DNA of 64,000 nucleotides from contig JAVFAS010000009.1 of NCBI GenBank assembly GCA_034002405.1, positions 9,512 through 73,511 on the forward strand, given 5' to 3'. This document shows positions 1 to 7,912 of this stretch, piece after piece (positions within the stretch are counted from its first letter, which is position 1; each line of letters starts with the position of its first letter). The notes beneath the pieces are model-generated. The model searched no databases, was not told where the DNA came from, and was given only the letters and a program-made list of their open reading frames with translations. The translations under genes and the position numbers were made by a program. The DNA is from SZUA-365 sp034002405 (GTDB lineage: Bacteria; Bacteroidota; Ignavibacteria; SZUA-365).

Positions 1-2
1 GG

Positions 3-98
3 AGTGCGTGCAGGGAGAGATGTTGTCGCATGGGATCCTCCACCGATGGAAAACGCGTGGTGTACCGCCGCTACTATTTCTCGGATACGACAAGATGA
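3..98 (+). CDS. possible 3' tail of a gene entering from the left edge
   Basis: One frame is open from the window edge and stops at TGA 96-98. Its last residues (GKRVVYRRYYFSDTTR) look protein-like, but only about 31 codons are visible, the upstream part is oddly Cys/Arg-rich, and no family can be named. Bases 99-321 hold no gene I can support; the only features there are short open frames without recognisable content. Confidence 0.2.
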   Translation, partial: SACRERCCRMGSSTDGKRVVYRRYYFSDTTR

Positions 99-321
99 GA
101 CATGAGTGTGGCATTGTCAAGCTGATTCGCTCACGGATGCGCAACGGACCTGCTTCCGCTCTCCGGTGCGCCTGGAAACGCACGGCGGCGCACCATCGGG
201 TTGCGAATGAGTGTCGCGCGCTATAGATTTCCGACAAACGAAACGATCTCCAACATTCCGTCCTTCCACCGGCACCCGCCGCTCGCGTGCATCCTTCATC
301 ATACCAGAGAGGATTCCCGAT

Positions 322-1218
322 TTGTCATACGGAAAATCCGAAATTCGCATCGCGCTGATCTACGTCGCAATATCGGTGTTGTGGATCCTTTTTTCCGACC
401 GTGCGATCTTTTCGCTCTTTCCGGATCTGGCGGCGCTGCAGCGGATCGGAACCATCAAGGGACTCGCCTTCGTCACCGCGAGCGGCGTGTTGTTGTACTG
501 GCTGATGCATCGCGACGCACGCTTGCGCGACCGCACCGAGCGCGAACTGCTCGACTCCCGCACGCGGCTGCGTGCCCTGGCGGCGCGGCTCGACGAGGTG
601 CGGGAAGAGGAGCGCGTCGGTCTCTCGCGGGAAATTCATGACGGACTTGGTCAGTTGCTGACGGGCATCAAGATCGACCTGTCGCTGCTCAATCGCTATC
701 TTCATGACGAGATCAAACAGGGAGATGGCTCCGTTGCCGAGACGCTCGCCTCGCTGGGACGTCTGGTCGACGAGACCATCGCCCAGACCCGCACGCTCGC
801 GCGACAGTTGCGCCCGGGCCGGCTCGATGAGGTGGGACTGGCCGGCGCGATCTCCCACTACGCCGAGGAGTTCGCGCGGCGCAGTGGCATACGGTGTACG
901 TTTCACCCGCCGGATTCCGATGCGGATCTGTCACCCCGACAACGGTTGGCGCTGTTCCGCATCGCGCAGGAGGCGTTGACCAATGTGGCGCGACACGCAC
1001 AGGCCGGCAATGTCGACATCACCCTGCACAGTGATGGTCGCCGCGTGACCATGACCGTGCGCGATGACGGTGTGGGGGTTCGTCCGCAATCACCATCGTC
1101 GACCGACTCGCTCGGAATCATCGGCATGAGCGAGCGTGCCGAGCAGCTCGGGGGCCATTGCCGCGTTCTTCCCGCGGACGGAAGAGGGACAGTTGTCCAT
1201 GTGGAGGTACCACTATGA
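322..1218 (+). CDS. NarL/DegS-type sensor histidine kinase
   Basis: A membrane sensor kinase that autophosphorylates and should pass phosphate to the regulator it overlaps. The N-terminus has two hydrophobic helices (residues about 8-25 and 44-62) separated by a short loop, so little sensing domain lies outside the membrane. A short coiled linker follows, then a HisKA_3 dimerisation box with EIHDGLGQLLTG (phospho-accepting His106) and an HATPase_c domain (N box EALTNVARHA, then RDDGVGV and SLGIIGMSERAEQLGG). I chose the TTG at 322 because AGAGAGGA sits about 8 nt upstream and the membrane helix begins right after it. A GTG at 211 in the same frame would add an unconvincing Arg-rich extension. 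The 3' end overlaps the regulator as ATGA, indicating translational coupling. The signal sensed is unknown. Confidence 0.85.
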   Translation: MSYGKSEIRIALIYVAISVLWILFSDRAIFSLFPDLAALQRIGTIKGLAFVTASGVLLYWLMHRDARLRDRTERELLDSRTRLRALAARLDEVREEERVGLSREIHDGLGQLLTGIKIDLSLLNRYLHDEIKQGDGSVAETLASLGRLVDETIAQTRTLARQLRPGRLDEVGLAGAISHYAEEFARRSGIRCTFHPPDSDADLSPRQRLALFRIAQEALTNVARHAQAGNVDITLHSDGRRVTMTVRDDGVGVRPQSPSSTDSLGIIGMSERAEQLGGHCRVLPADGRGTVVHVEVPL

Positions 1219-1844
1219 TCCGTATCCTTCTCGCGGACGATCACAGCATCGTGCGCGAAGGACTGAAAAAACTGCTTGCGTTCGAACCGGATTTCCAGGT
1301 TGTCGGCGAGGCCGCGAATGTGGATGACGCGTTCACGCTCATCGATCGCCTGCATCCCGATGTTCTCGTGCTCGACATCTCGATGCCCGGTCGCAGCGGC
1401 CTCGATGCCCTCCCCGATCTGCGGCGTCGTGGCGACGGCACCCGAATTCTGGTGCTCACCATGCATCCGGAGGATATGCATGCACTGCGCAGTCTCCGTG
1501 CCGGTGCCGCGGGGTATCTGACCAAGGATGCGGTGCCGGAAGAACTCGCGACGGCGATCCGGCGGGTGCACGCGGGGCGGAAGTACATCTCTCCGGAACT
1601 CGCCGAACATCTTGCGGCCGAACTCTCGGGCGGACAGGGGGATGATCCGCTGGGCGCGCTCTCGCTTCGTGAGCAGGAGGTCCTGCGCCTGCTCGCGAGC
1701 GGAATGAAACCGGCACAGATCGCGGACGAACTGGGAGTGAGTCCCCGCACCGTCGGGACCTACCGCGCGCGAATGCTCGAGAAACTGCGTCTCGAAAGCA
1801 CCGCGGATCTGATTCGGTTCGCCATCGCACAGAAACTCATCTGA
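1215..1844 (+). CDS. NarL/FixJ-family response regulator
   Basis: DNA-binding response regulator paired with the overlapping kinase. The receiver domain (residues 1-120) has the acidic pair in LLADDH, phospho-acceptor Asp54 in VLDISMP, and the conserved Lys104 in YLTKDA. The C-terminal LuxR-type helix-turn-helix (about 148-209) contains LSLREQEVLRLLASG and SPRTVGTYRARMLEKL. At 209 residues the length is typical. The start is the ATG at 1215 that overlaps the kinase stop; an upstream in-frame GTG at 1158 lies inside the kinase and would add 19 unlikely residues. A strong terminator follows, so the kinase and regulator form a closed two-gene unit. Targets are not deducible from sequence. Confidence 0.92.
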   Translation: MIRILLADDHSIVREGLKKLLAFEPDFQVVGEAANVDDAFTLIDRLHPDVLVLDISMPGRSGLDALPDLRRRGDGTRILVLTMHPEDMHALRSLRAGAAGYLTKDAVPEELATAIRRVHAGRKYISPELAEHLAAELSGGQGDDPLGALSLREQEVLRLLASGMKPAQIADELGVSPRTVGTYRARMLEKLRLESTADLIRFAIAQKLI

Positions 1845-1863
1845 AAATCCGATATTCCGGATC

Positions 1864-1908
1864 CCGCGGCGTTGTACGCAGAATGCGTACAGCGCCGCGG
1901 TCGTTTTT
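1864..1908 (+). terminator. rho-independent terminator after the NarL-type pair
   Basis: A 16-bp stem (CCGCGGCGTTGTACGC paired with GCGTACAGCGCCGCGG, one G-U pair) with a 5-nt loop is followed by TCGTTTTT. It closes the kinase/regulator operon. Confidence 0.88.
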
Positions 1909-2035
1909 CCGACGGGAAAAATGACATCGCGGCACGCGCATTGACGACGTGATCCTACGAACCTCCCGGCCGGCCGATCGTATGTTGCATCTGTCCGCGG
2001 CCACACAGGCCGAACAGCGTAACCCAGGAACGACC

Positions 2036-2512
2036 ATGTCCATGATGCACATTCTCATTGTCGATGATTCTCCTCTGGTGGGAGAGCGCTTGCGGAAGCT
2101 CCTCGGTGCCCTTCCCGTCACGGGAGCGGTGCAGTATCTGCAGTCGCTCGACGCGGCCTCGGCGCATCTGGGTGCCGTGACGCCCGATATTCTGATTCTC
2201 GATCACAACTTTCCCGACGGTTCGGGTGTGGATTTGCTCGCCCGGCATGCGGAGACGCTCCGCGGCACGCATGTGATCATCTATTCCGCCTACGGCAACA
2301 TGCTGAACCAGGAACAGTACCGTGCACTCGGGGCAAGCATCATTTTCGACAAAGCCGATTCTCCCGAGGATCTCCTCGGCATGATCGAATCGGTGGTCCG
2401 GCTGCGGCAGCGGCGCCTGGCACGCGTCCCGGCGCGGGGTGTGACGGAAGAGGTCCGTGCGGGGCGTTCAATCCGGGAAGTCCTTCAGAATGCGGGAGAC
2501 GATGCGCACTGA
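2036..2512 (+). CDS. stand-alone response-regulator receiver protein
   Basis: A single receiver domain: acidic pair Asp10-Asp11 in ILIVDDS, phospho-acceptor Asp56 in ILILDHNFPDGSG, Ser84 and Lys106 in IIFDKADSP. After about residue 125 there is only a basic tail with no DNA-binding or enzymatic domain, so it probably acts by protein contact, like CheY/SpoF-type proteins. The ATG at 2036 has AGGA 7 nt upstream and begins directly before the first beta strand; the in-frame GTG at 1949 would add residues from the intergenic region. It overlaps the following PAS kinase by 11 nt, which makes that kinase its likely phosphodonor. Confidence 0.85.
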   Translation: MSMMHILIVDDSPLVGERLRKLLGALPVTGAVQYLQSLDAASAHLGAVTPDILILDHNFPDGSGVDLLARHAETLRGTHVIIYSAYGNMLNQEQYRALGASIIFDKADSPEDLLGMIESVVRLRQRRLARVPARGVTEEVRAGRSIREVLQNAGDDAH

Positions 2513-3641
2513 GCGATATACCGACCAGCATGCGCCCCGTCCGGTTGCCACCGTACCGGCCTCGACGTTGCGACACGCCGTCGAGCAGAGCTCCGGCGCG
2601 ATCGTGATCACGGACCTCGACGGGAATATCGAATACGCCAACCCGGCGTTCAGCCGTCTGACGGGGTATGCGCTCGAGGAGGTCGTCGGCCAGCACACCC
2701 GCATGTTCGCCTCCGGTACGCATCCGCGCGCGTTTTACAAGGATCTCTGGGACACCATTCTCTCGGGTCGCGAGTGGAACGGGGAAGTACTGAACCGGAA
2801 AAAGGACGGGACGCTGTATTGGGAGGCGCTGTCGATTTCACCGGTGATCGAAAATCGCCAGCTCGTCCACTTTGTCGCGACCAAGGAAGATAGTACCGAA
2901 CGGCGTCTGCTCGTTGACGCGCTCGAGGCGGCGAAACGAGAGCAGGAAAAAATCTCGGCGATGAAGGACGCCTTTCTCGCCACGATCTCCCATGAAATCC
3001 GTACCCCGTTGAACGTCATCCTGGGTTTTTCGTCCCTGCTTGAACAAGTGTACGGGCAGGGGATGGCGGCGGACGACCGATCCTATTTCGAGGGCATGCG
3101 GCAGGCCGGTGACCGGCTGCTGCGGACGATGGATTTACTCGTGAACATTTCGGCGATCATCTCGGGAAATTATGCCCCGTGTATCGAGGAGTACGACGTC
3201 GTCACCGGTCTGGAATCTCTCGTGGACCAGTTTTCCCAAGCGGCGCATGAGAAACGACTCGCCTTGGAATACCAGCCGCTGCGGCATGCCATCCACGTCC
3301 GACTCGATCGTTATGCATTCGAGCAGTCGATGCAGCATTTGATCGACAACGCCATCAAATTCACCCGCGACGGCCGGGTCTCGGTCTCCGTGCACGACGG
3401 TCCCGGCGCGGTTTGTATCGAGGTGGTCGATACGGGAGAAGGGATGTCCGAGGATTTCCTCTCCCACGCCTTCGTGCCGTTCAGCCAGGAAGACTCGGGC
3501 ATCACCCGTCGCCACGAGGGGTTGGGTGTCGGTCTTTCGCTGACAAAGCGATACATCGAAGCAAATAAAGGAACTCTCTCCGTCGAAAGCGAGAAAGGAA
3601 GGGGAACACGCTTCCGCGTGCACTTCCCCGTGATTTCCTGA
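2502..3641 (+). CDS. PAS-domain sensor histidine kinase
   Basis: A soluble kinase of 379 residues. A PAS domain (about 23-135) carries GAIVITDLDGNIEYANPAF and a PAC-like tail (ISPVIENRQLVHFVATKED). A helical linker leads to a HisKA domain with phospho-accepting His164 in ISHEIRTPLNVILG, then HATPase_c with N box HLIDNAIKFT, VVDTGEGM and GLGVGLSLTKRYIE. No membrane helix is visible, so sensing is probably cytoplasmic. The ATG at 2502 has GGGAG 5 nt upstream and overlaps the receiver gene. The pair forms its own operon, separated from the first two-component unit by a terminator. The PAS ligand is unknown. Confidence 0.88.
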   Translation: MRTERYTDQHAPRPVATVPASTLRHAVEQSSGAIVITDLDGNIEYANPAFSRLTGYALEEVVGQHTRMFASGTHPRAFYKDLWDTILSGREWNGEVLNRKKDGTLYWEALSISPVIENRQLVHFVATKEDSTERRLLVDALEAAKREQEKISAMKDAFLATISHEIRTPLNVILGFSSLLEQVYGQGMAADDRSYFEGMRQAGDRLLRTMDLLVNISAIISGNYAPCIEEYDVVTGLESLVDQFSQAAHEKRLALEYQPLRHAIHVRLDRYAFEQSMQHLIDNAIKFTRDGRVSVSVHDGPGAVCIEVVDTGEGMSEDFLSHAFVPFSQEDSGITRRHEGLGVGLSLTKRYIEANKGTLSVESEKGRGTRFRVHFPVIS

Positions 3642-3697
3642 TCGCTTCCCACCCTGCGCTGATCATACAGACTCAACCCCCTCTCTCTCTCTCCCCG

Positions 3698-3749
3698 AAT
3701 CCCTGGTCCACCTCGGTATCGCGCACCCGCCGCGGGTGGACCAGGGATT
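3698..3749. repeat. 15-bp perfect inverted repeat, possible bidirectional terminator or operator
   Basis: AATCCCTGGTCCACC at 3698-3712 is matched exactly by its reverse complement at 3735-3749, with 22 nt between. Inside the loop a second, smaller hairpin (CACCCGC / GCGGGTG) competes. No T-run follows on the plus strand. A CT-rich tract (CTCTCTCTCTCT) lies immediately upstream at about 3680-3692. It sits between the PAS kinase and the macrodomain gene in an otherwise empty 284-bp spacer. Confidence 0.6.
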
Positions 3750-3925
3750 CATCCCCTCCTTCTTCCTTCCGCCGAAGCGGCGGCAATGAAGGTTTCCATC
3801 CCATCGCGGCCGAATTCATTCATCCCCGCATCCGGAAACACATGACGGATGACGGGGTGACTTTCATTTTGCCACGGGATTCCCCATCTTTCCATGCTTT
3901 CACCCATCTTTTCACGAGGATATTC

Positions 3926-4477
3926 ATGCCGGGGAAAACACTGCGCGCGCGCGAGTGGAATGGTGTCGTGGTCGAGGTCGTGCACGGCGATCTGACCGAG
4001 GAACAGGTCGACGCGATCGTCAATGCCGCCAACGAGCATCTCGATCACGGTGGCGGGGTGGCCGGCGCGATCGTGCGCAGGGGCGGCGACAGCATCCAGC
4101 GCGAGAGCAGAAGCATCGGACGCGTCCGCACCGGCAACGCCGCCCACACCGGTGCCGGCGACCTGCCGGCCCGTTACGTGATTCACGCGGTGGGTCCGAT
4201 CTGGGACGACGGCAACAGCGGCGAGCCGGAATTGCTCGCATCGGCCATCCGCAACAGCCTCGCGCTCGCGGAAACCCTCGGCTGCACCAGCATCGCCCTG
4301 CCGGCAATCAGCTCCGGAATTTTTGGGGTGCCGAAAGACATCGCCGCGAAGATTATTATTCGGACAATTCGTATCTTCATTGATACCCGTCCGCGCGTTC
4401 TGCGGCGCATCCGCTGCACCAACATCGACGACGAGACGGCCCGGGCCTTTCTCGATGCGCTCGATGCGCTCGAGTGA
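3926..4477 (+). CDS. macrodomain protein (O-acetyl-ADP-ribose deacetylase type)
   Basis: Macrodomains bind ADP-ribose and in this subfamily (YmdB/MacroD-like) hydrolyse O-acetyl-ADP-ribose or remove mono-ADP-ribose from proteins. The signature is clear: VHGDLTEEQVDAIVNAANE, the glycine-rich HGGGVAGAIVRRGG loop, and ALPAISSGIFGVP with the phosphate-binding loop. At 183 residues it is a single domain. I prefer the ATG at 3926, which has GAGGA 7 nt upstream, over an in-frame ATG at 3842 that would add 28 atypical residues. The gene is followed 51 nt later by hpd on the same strand, but no functional link is evident. Cytoplasmic. Confidence 0.88.
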   Translation: MPGKTLRAREWNGVVVEVVHGDLTEEQVDAIVNAANEHLDHGGGVAGAIVRRGGDSIQRESRSIGRVRTGNAAHTGAGDLPARYVIHAVGPIWDDGNSGEPELLASAIRNSLALAETLGCTSIALPAISSGIFGVPKDIAAKIIIRTIRIFIDTRPRVLRRIRCTNIDDETARAFLDALDALE

Positions 4478-4528
4478 ATCCCGCATTCACGACAATACAA
4501 CACCGTTCACATATTTCACGGAGCAGAG

Positions 4529-5641
4529 ATGCAGGTAGAAACCCACGAACTGAAACAGGATGTTCTCCCGCTGCGTGCTGTCAACCATGTCGAGATCTAT
4601 TGTGGAAACGCGAAGCAATCGGCGTATTACTACCGCCATGCATTCGGGTTCTCGCTGGTCGGGTATCTCGGACCCGAGACCGGTGTGCGAGACCGCGTTT
4701 CCTACGCGCTGCAGCAGAACAAGGTCCGCTTCATCCTCACCACCCCCATCGCCGAAGACGGCATCATCCCGTTCCTGAGCCGTCATGGTGACAGTGTGCG
4801 GGATATCGCGCTCGAGACCAGTGATGCCGAATTCTGTTTTCGCACGACCGTCGAACGTGGCGCGCGTCCGGTGCGCGAACCGCGGGTGCTCGAGGATGCG
4901 CACGGCGCGGTGAAACTCGCGACCGTGGCGACCTATGGCGACACCGTCCACACCTTCGTCGAGCGAATGAACTACGACGGGCCTTTTCTTCCCGGCTTCA
5001 TGGCGATGCCGACGGATACATTGGCACGTCCGGTGGGACTCAAGCACATCGACCATATCGTGGGCAATGTCGACTGGAACCAGATGGACGAATGGGTGCG
5101 GTTCTACGTCGATGTGTTTGGATTCTCGCGCTTCGTCTCCTTCGACGACAATGACATCTCCACGGAATATTCCGCGCTGCGCTCGACCGTCGTTTCGAAT
5201 CATTCGAAGTGGATCAAGTTTCCGATCAACGAACCGGCGGAGGGACGCAAGCGCTCGCAGATCGAGGAGTACATCACCTTCCATAACGGTCCGGGCGTGC
5301 AGCATATCGCCATCGAAACCGACGATATCATCGAGACGATCTCGAAATTGCGCGCGCAGGGAGTGGAATTTCTCGACATCCCCGATAGCTATTACGAGGA
5401 TCTGCTCGACCGGGTCGGTCCGATCGACGAGGACCTCGAACCGCTGCGTCGCCTCAACATTCTCGTCGATCGCGACGATAAGGGATACATGCTGCAGATC
5501 TTCACCAAACCCGTGGAGGACCGTCCGACGCTCTTCATCGAAATCATTCAGCGCAAGGGCGGTGAAAGCTTCGGCAAGGGCAACTTCAAGGCGCTGTTCG
5601 TCTCCATCGAACGCGAACAGGAGCGGCGGGGGAATCTCTGA
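4529..5641 (+). CDS. hpd: 4-hydroxyphenylpyruvate dioxygenase
   Basis: Non-haem iron dioxygenase that converts 4-hydroxyphenylpyruvate to homogentisate in tyrosine catabolism. Two glyoxalase-like halves are present (N-terminal from NHVEIYCGNAKQSAYYYRHAF, C-terminal from KHIDHIVGNV). The iron ligands are His176 (KHIDH), His259 (GVQHIAIETDD) and Glu338 (LFIEIIQRKG), with spacing as in characterised enzymes, and the C-terminal GGESFGKGNFKALF block is typical. 370 residues is the usual length. GGAG stands just before the ATG. A terminator follows directly, so it ends its transcript. Homogentisate dioxygenase and later pathway genes are not in the window. Confidence 0.95.
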   Translation: MQVETHELKQDVLPLRAVNHVEIYCGNAKQSAYYYRHAFGFSLVGYLGPETGVRDRVSYALQQNKVRFILTTPIAEDGIIPFLSRHGDSVRDIALETSDAEFCFRTTVERGARPVREPRVLEDAHGAVKLATVATYGDTVHTFVERMNYDGPFLPGFMAMPTDTLARPVGLKHIDHIVGNVDWNQMDEWVRFYVDVFGFSRFVSFDDNDISTEYSALRSTVVSNHSKWIKFPINEPAEGRKRSQIEEYITFHNGPGVQHIAIETDDIIETISKLRAQGVEFLDIPDSYYEDLLDRVGPIDEDLEPLRRLNILVDRDDKGYMLQIFTKPVEDRPTLFIEIIQRKGGESFGKGNFKALFVSIEREQERRGNL

Positions 5642-5668
5642 TTTCGCGAATCGTCCTCAATATGAATC

Positions 5669-5695
5669 AACCCCGGCGTGTGTCGGGGTTTTTTT
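5669..5695 (+). terminator. rho-independent terminator after hpd
   Basis: AACCCCG, an 8-nt loop, CGGGGTT, then an uninterrupted T-run. It lies 28 nt after the hpd stop. Confidence 0.9.
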
Positions 5696-5761
5696 ATGAC
5701 GGGATGGAAGGATGGAAGGGGTGATTGCGAATGGGAGGGCAATTGCGTTTGTTAGGGGGGT

Positions 5762-6247
5762 ATGGAATACAAGCGCACATATATCGACGGATACAATGTG
5801 CTGCACAAGTTCAGCCGACTCACGCGGATGATGAAGTCGAATCCCGACGCCGCGCGACGGGGACTGATCGAGTTTGTGCGGAAGAAGACGCGGGGCAAGG
5901 GACACGTGACGGTGGTGTTTGATGGCCACGGGGATGCGATCGGTGGGGGGACGGCCATCACGGTGGTGTACTCCCTCGCGCGGACAGCGGACGATTGGAT
6001 CCGATTTCAGCTTGAACGTGATCCGTTTCCTCGCATGGCGCTGGTGGTCTCGTCCGACAACGAGGTGCGCGCTCATGCCGCGATCTGCGGTGCGCATCTG
6101 CTCTCCGCACAGGAGTTCATCGATGACGCGAAAAACGAGCGGGCCGACCTGGTCGAGCAGCACCTCAAGAATCGGCCGGTGAGCGAGAGCGAAGTGCGCT
6201 TCTGGCTCGCGGAATTCGAACGCGCGAGGAAGGGCGAGACGGAATGA
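5762..6247 (+). CDS. YacP-like NYN-domain protein (putative nuclease)
   Basis: The NYN/PIN-like fold is shown by YIDGYNVLHKF at the N-terminus, VVFDGHGD in the middle and LVVSSDNEVRAHA towards the end, which supply the acidic residues of the PIN-like active site. Bacterial YacP-type proteins of this fold are (putative) RNases acting in rRNA processing or turnover. At 161 residues it is a single domain without the C-terminal extensions of some homologues. The ATG follows an AGGGGGG tract at short spacing. It stands alone between a terminator and the promoter of the mla operon. Assignment to the family is good; the RNA substrate is not known. Confidence 0.8.
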   Translation: MEYKRTYIDGYNVLHKFSRLTRMMKSNPDAARRGLIEFVRKKTRGKGHVTVVFDGHGDAIGGGTAITVVYSLARTADDWIRFQLERDPFPRMALVVSSDNEVRAHAAICGAHLLSAQEFIDDAKNERADLVEQHLKNRPVSESEVRFWLAEFERARKGETE

Positions 6248-6301
6248 GCGGTCCGCGTGGCCGCACGGTGGCCCACGATCGGTGCCGGCCGTGTGTATTT
6301 A

Positions 6302-6330
6302 TTGGAATTCCCGCGAAATTAGGCTACTTT
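6302..6330 (+). promoter_or_regulatory. sigma-70-like promoter for the mla operon
   Basis: TTGGAA, 17 nt, TACTTT, ending 26 nt before the mlaE start. Three other genes in this window have the same TTGnnn / TACTTT arrangement. Confidence 0.6.
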
Positions 6331-6356
6331 TCAAATTCGTCCCGAGAGAGGTTCGT

Positions 6357-7172
6357 GTGAATTCCCGGCAGAAACCCGAGCATATCCCATACTGGAAGTT
6401 GATGGAACGACGGCTCCGCGATGCAATGGAGCAGGTGTATGGCATCACCATGTTCGGTCTCCGGTTTTTCCGCTATATCTTCGTTCCCCCGTACGAATTC
6501 GGCCAGGTCCGCAAGCATCTGGACGACTTGGGCGCGAAGTCGATGCCGCTGCTGACGGTCGTGGGATTGATCATGGGCATCATCCTCGCGCTGCAGTCGC
6601 GGCCGACACTCGACCGTTTCGGTGCCGGGGGCTTTCTGCCCGCCATGCTTGCACTGACGATCGTCCGTGAACTCGGACCCGTGATCACGGCGCTGATTGT
6701 CGCCGGGCGCGTCAGCTCCGGCATTGGCGCGGAGGTCGGTTCGATGAAAGTCACCGAACAGATCGACGCCCTGGAGGTCAGCGGCATCGATCCGTACAAT
6801 TATTTGGTGGTGACCCGCGTCCTCGCGACCGCGATCATACTTCCGCTGCTCACCGCCTACGTCGATTTTCTCGGAATCTTCGGCGGGTACATCGCGGAGT
6901 GGATTTCGCATAATTCCAGCATGCAATTGTATTTCACCGAGGTGGTGCAGAGTCTTCGATTCTATGATATCATCCCGGGTGTCGGGAAGACCATCGCGTT
7001 CGGGTATATCATCGGCGTGATCGGGACCTATCAGGGATTCAACACGACGCGAGGGACCGAAGGCGTCGGCCGCGCCGCCACCACCGCGGTGGTGCTCTCC
7101 TCGCTCAATATCATTTTTCTCGACGTGATCATCGTGCAGCTGACCCTGCTGTTTCTGGGGCCGGGAATATGA
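6357..7172 (+). CDS. mlaE: MlaE/YrbE-type ABC transporter permease
   Basis: Inner-membrane permease of a phospholipid-trafficking MCE transporter. The family core is plain: a hydrophobic segment with VGLIMGIILALQ, then TIVRELGPVITALIVAGRVSSGIGAEVGSMKVTEQIDALE, and a C-terminal TTRGTEGVGRAATTAVV block. About five membrane helices are visible in 271 residues. I place the start at the GTG at 6357 because GAGAGAGG lies 5 nt upstream and a promoter ends just before it; a GTG at 6282 would start inside the promoter. It overlaps the ATPase gene as ATGA. It should move lipids between the inner membrane and the MCE protein encoded two genes on. Confidence 0.93.
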   Translation: MNSRQKPEHIPYWKLMERRLRDAMEQVYGITMFGLRFFRYIFVPPYEFGQVRKHLDDLGAKSMPLLTVVGLIMGIILALQSRPTLDRFGAGGFLPAMLALTIVRELGPVITALIVAGRVSSGIGAEVGSMKVTEQIDALEVSGIDPYNYLVVTRVLATAIILPLLTAYVDFLGIFGGYIAEWISHNSSMQLYFTEVVQSLRFYDIIPGVGKTIAFGYIIGVIGTYQGFNTTRGTEGVGRAATTAVVLSSLNIIFLDVIIVQLTLLFLGPGI

Positions 7173-7912
7173 ACCACGGCAAGATTCTCATCGACGTCCA
7201 GGACGTCTGGAAATCCTTCGGCGACCATCACGTCCTCACCGGTGTGAGCATGCAGGTGCGCGAGGGGTCGAGCGACGTCATCCTCGGTCGCAGTGGAATT
7301 GGCAAGAGCGTCCTGCTCAAAAGTATCGTCGGCCTGCTGACGCCCGAGCGCGGCAGCATCGAGGTGATGGGACAGCAGGTGATGGGCATGCGTCCGTCGG
7401 ATCTGAACAAGCTCCGGAAGAATTTCGGCTACGTGTTTCAGTACGCCGCGTTGTATGATTCGTTGACGGTGCGCGAGAATCTCGAGTTTCCGCTGCGCAA
7501 GCATACCGATGCCGGGGAGGAGGAAATCGAGGAGCGCGTTTTCGAGCAGCTCCGGTTGGTGGGACTTGAAGCCTCGGTGGAGAAAATGCCCTCGGAACTG
7601 AGTGGCGGCATGAAAAAACGCATCGGACTTGCCCGCGCGATCATCACCCGTCCCGCGATCGTGCTGTACGATGAGCCGACGGCCGGACTCGATCCCATCA
7701 CCGCGCGGGAAATCAGCGAACTCATCCTCAGTCTCGAGGAGCAGTTCGGCATCACGTCGATCACGGTGACACACGATCTCGAGTGCGCACGGCTGATCGC
7801 GCACCGAATCCATATTCTCGAGAACGGATGCTTCCAGGTGACCGGGACGTTCGACGAATTGAAGCGTTCCGCCGATCCGACCACCAAGGCGTTTTTCCAG
7901 GTAGTGACATGA
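7169..7912 (+). CDS. mlaF: MlaF-type ABC transporter ATPase
   Basis: Cytoplasmic ATPase that powers the MlaE/MCE transporter. Walker A is GRSGIGKSVLLKS, the Q loop lies near VFQYAALYDSLTV, the signature is LSGGMKKRIGLARA, and Walker B is IVLYDEPTAGLDP, followed by the H loop in VTHDLE. The GGMKKR signature is typical of the Mla/Ttg2A subfamily. 247 residues is standard. The gene overlaps mlaE upstream and mlaD downstream with ATGA junctions, so the three are translated together. Confidence 0.95.
   Translation: MNHGKILIDVQDVWKSFGDHHVLTGVSMQVREGSSDVILGRSGIGKSVLLKSIVGLLTPERGSIEVMGQQVMGMRPSDLNKLRKNFGYVFQYAALYDSLTVRENLEFPLRKHTDAGEEEIEERVFEQLRLVGLEASVEKMPSELSGGMKKRIGLARAIITRPAIVLYDEPTAGLDPITAREISELILSLEEQFGITSITVTHDLECARLIAHRIHILENGCFQVTGTFDELKRSADPTTKAFFQVVT

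Noticed and set aside
8..226. 72-codon frame near the left edge
   Set aside because: No recognisable content, no clear ribosome site, and overlaps a different frame that may be the end of an upstream gene.
3842..3925. Upstream in-frame ATG for the macrodomain gene
   Set aside because: Adds residues outside the family and lacks a ribosome site; ATG 3926 with GAGGA is better.
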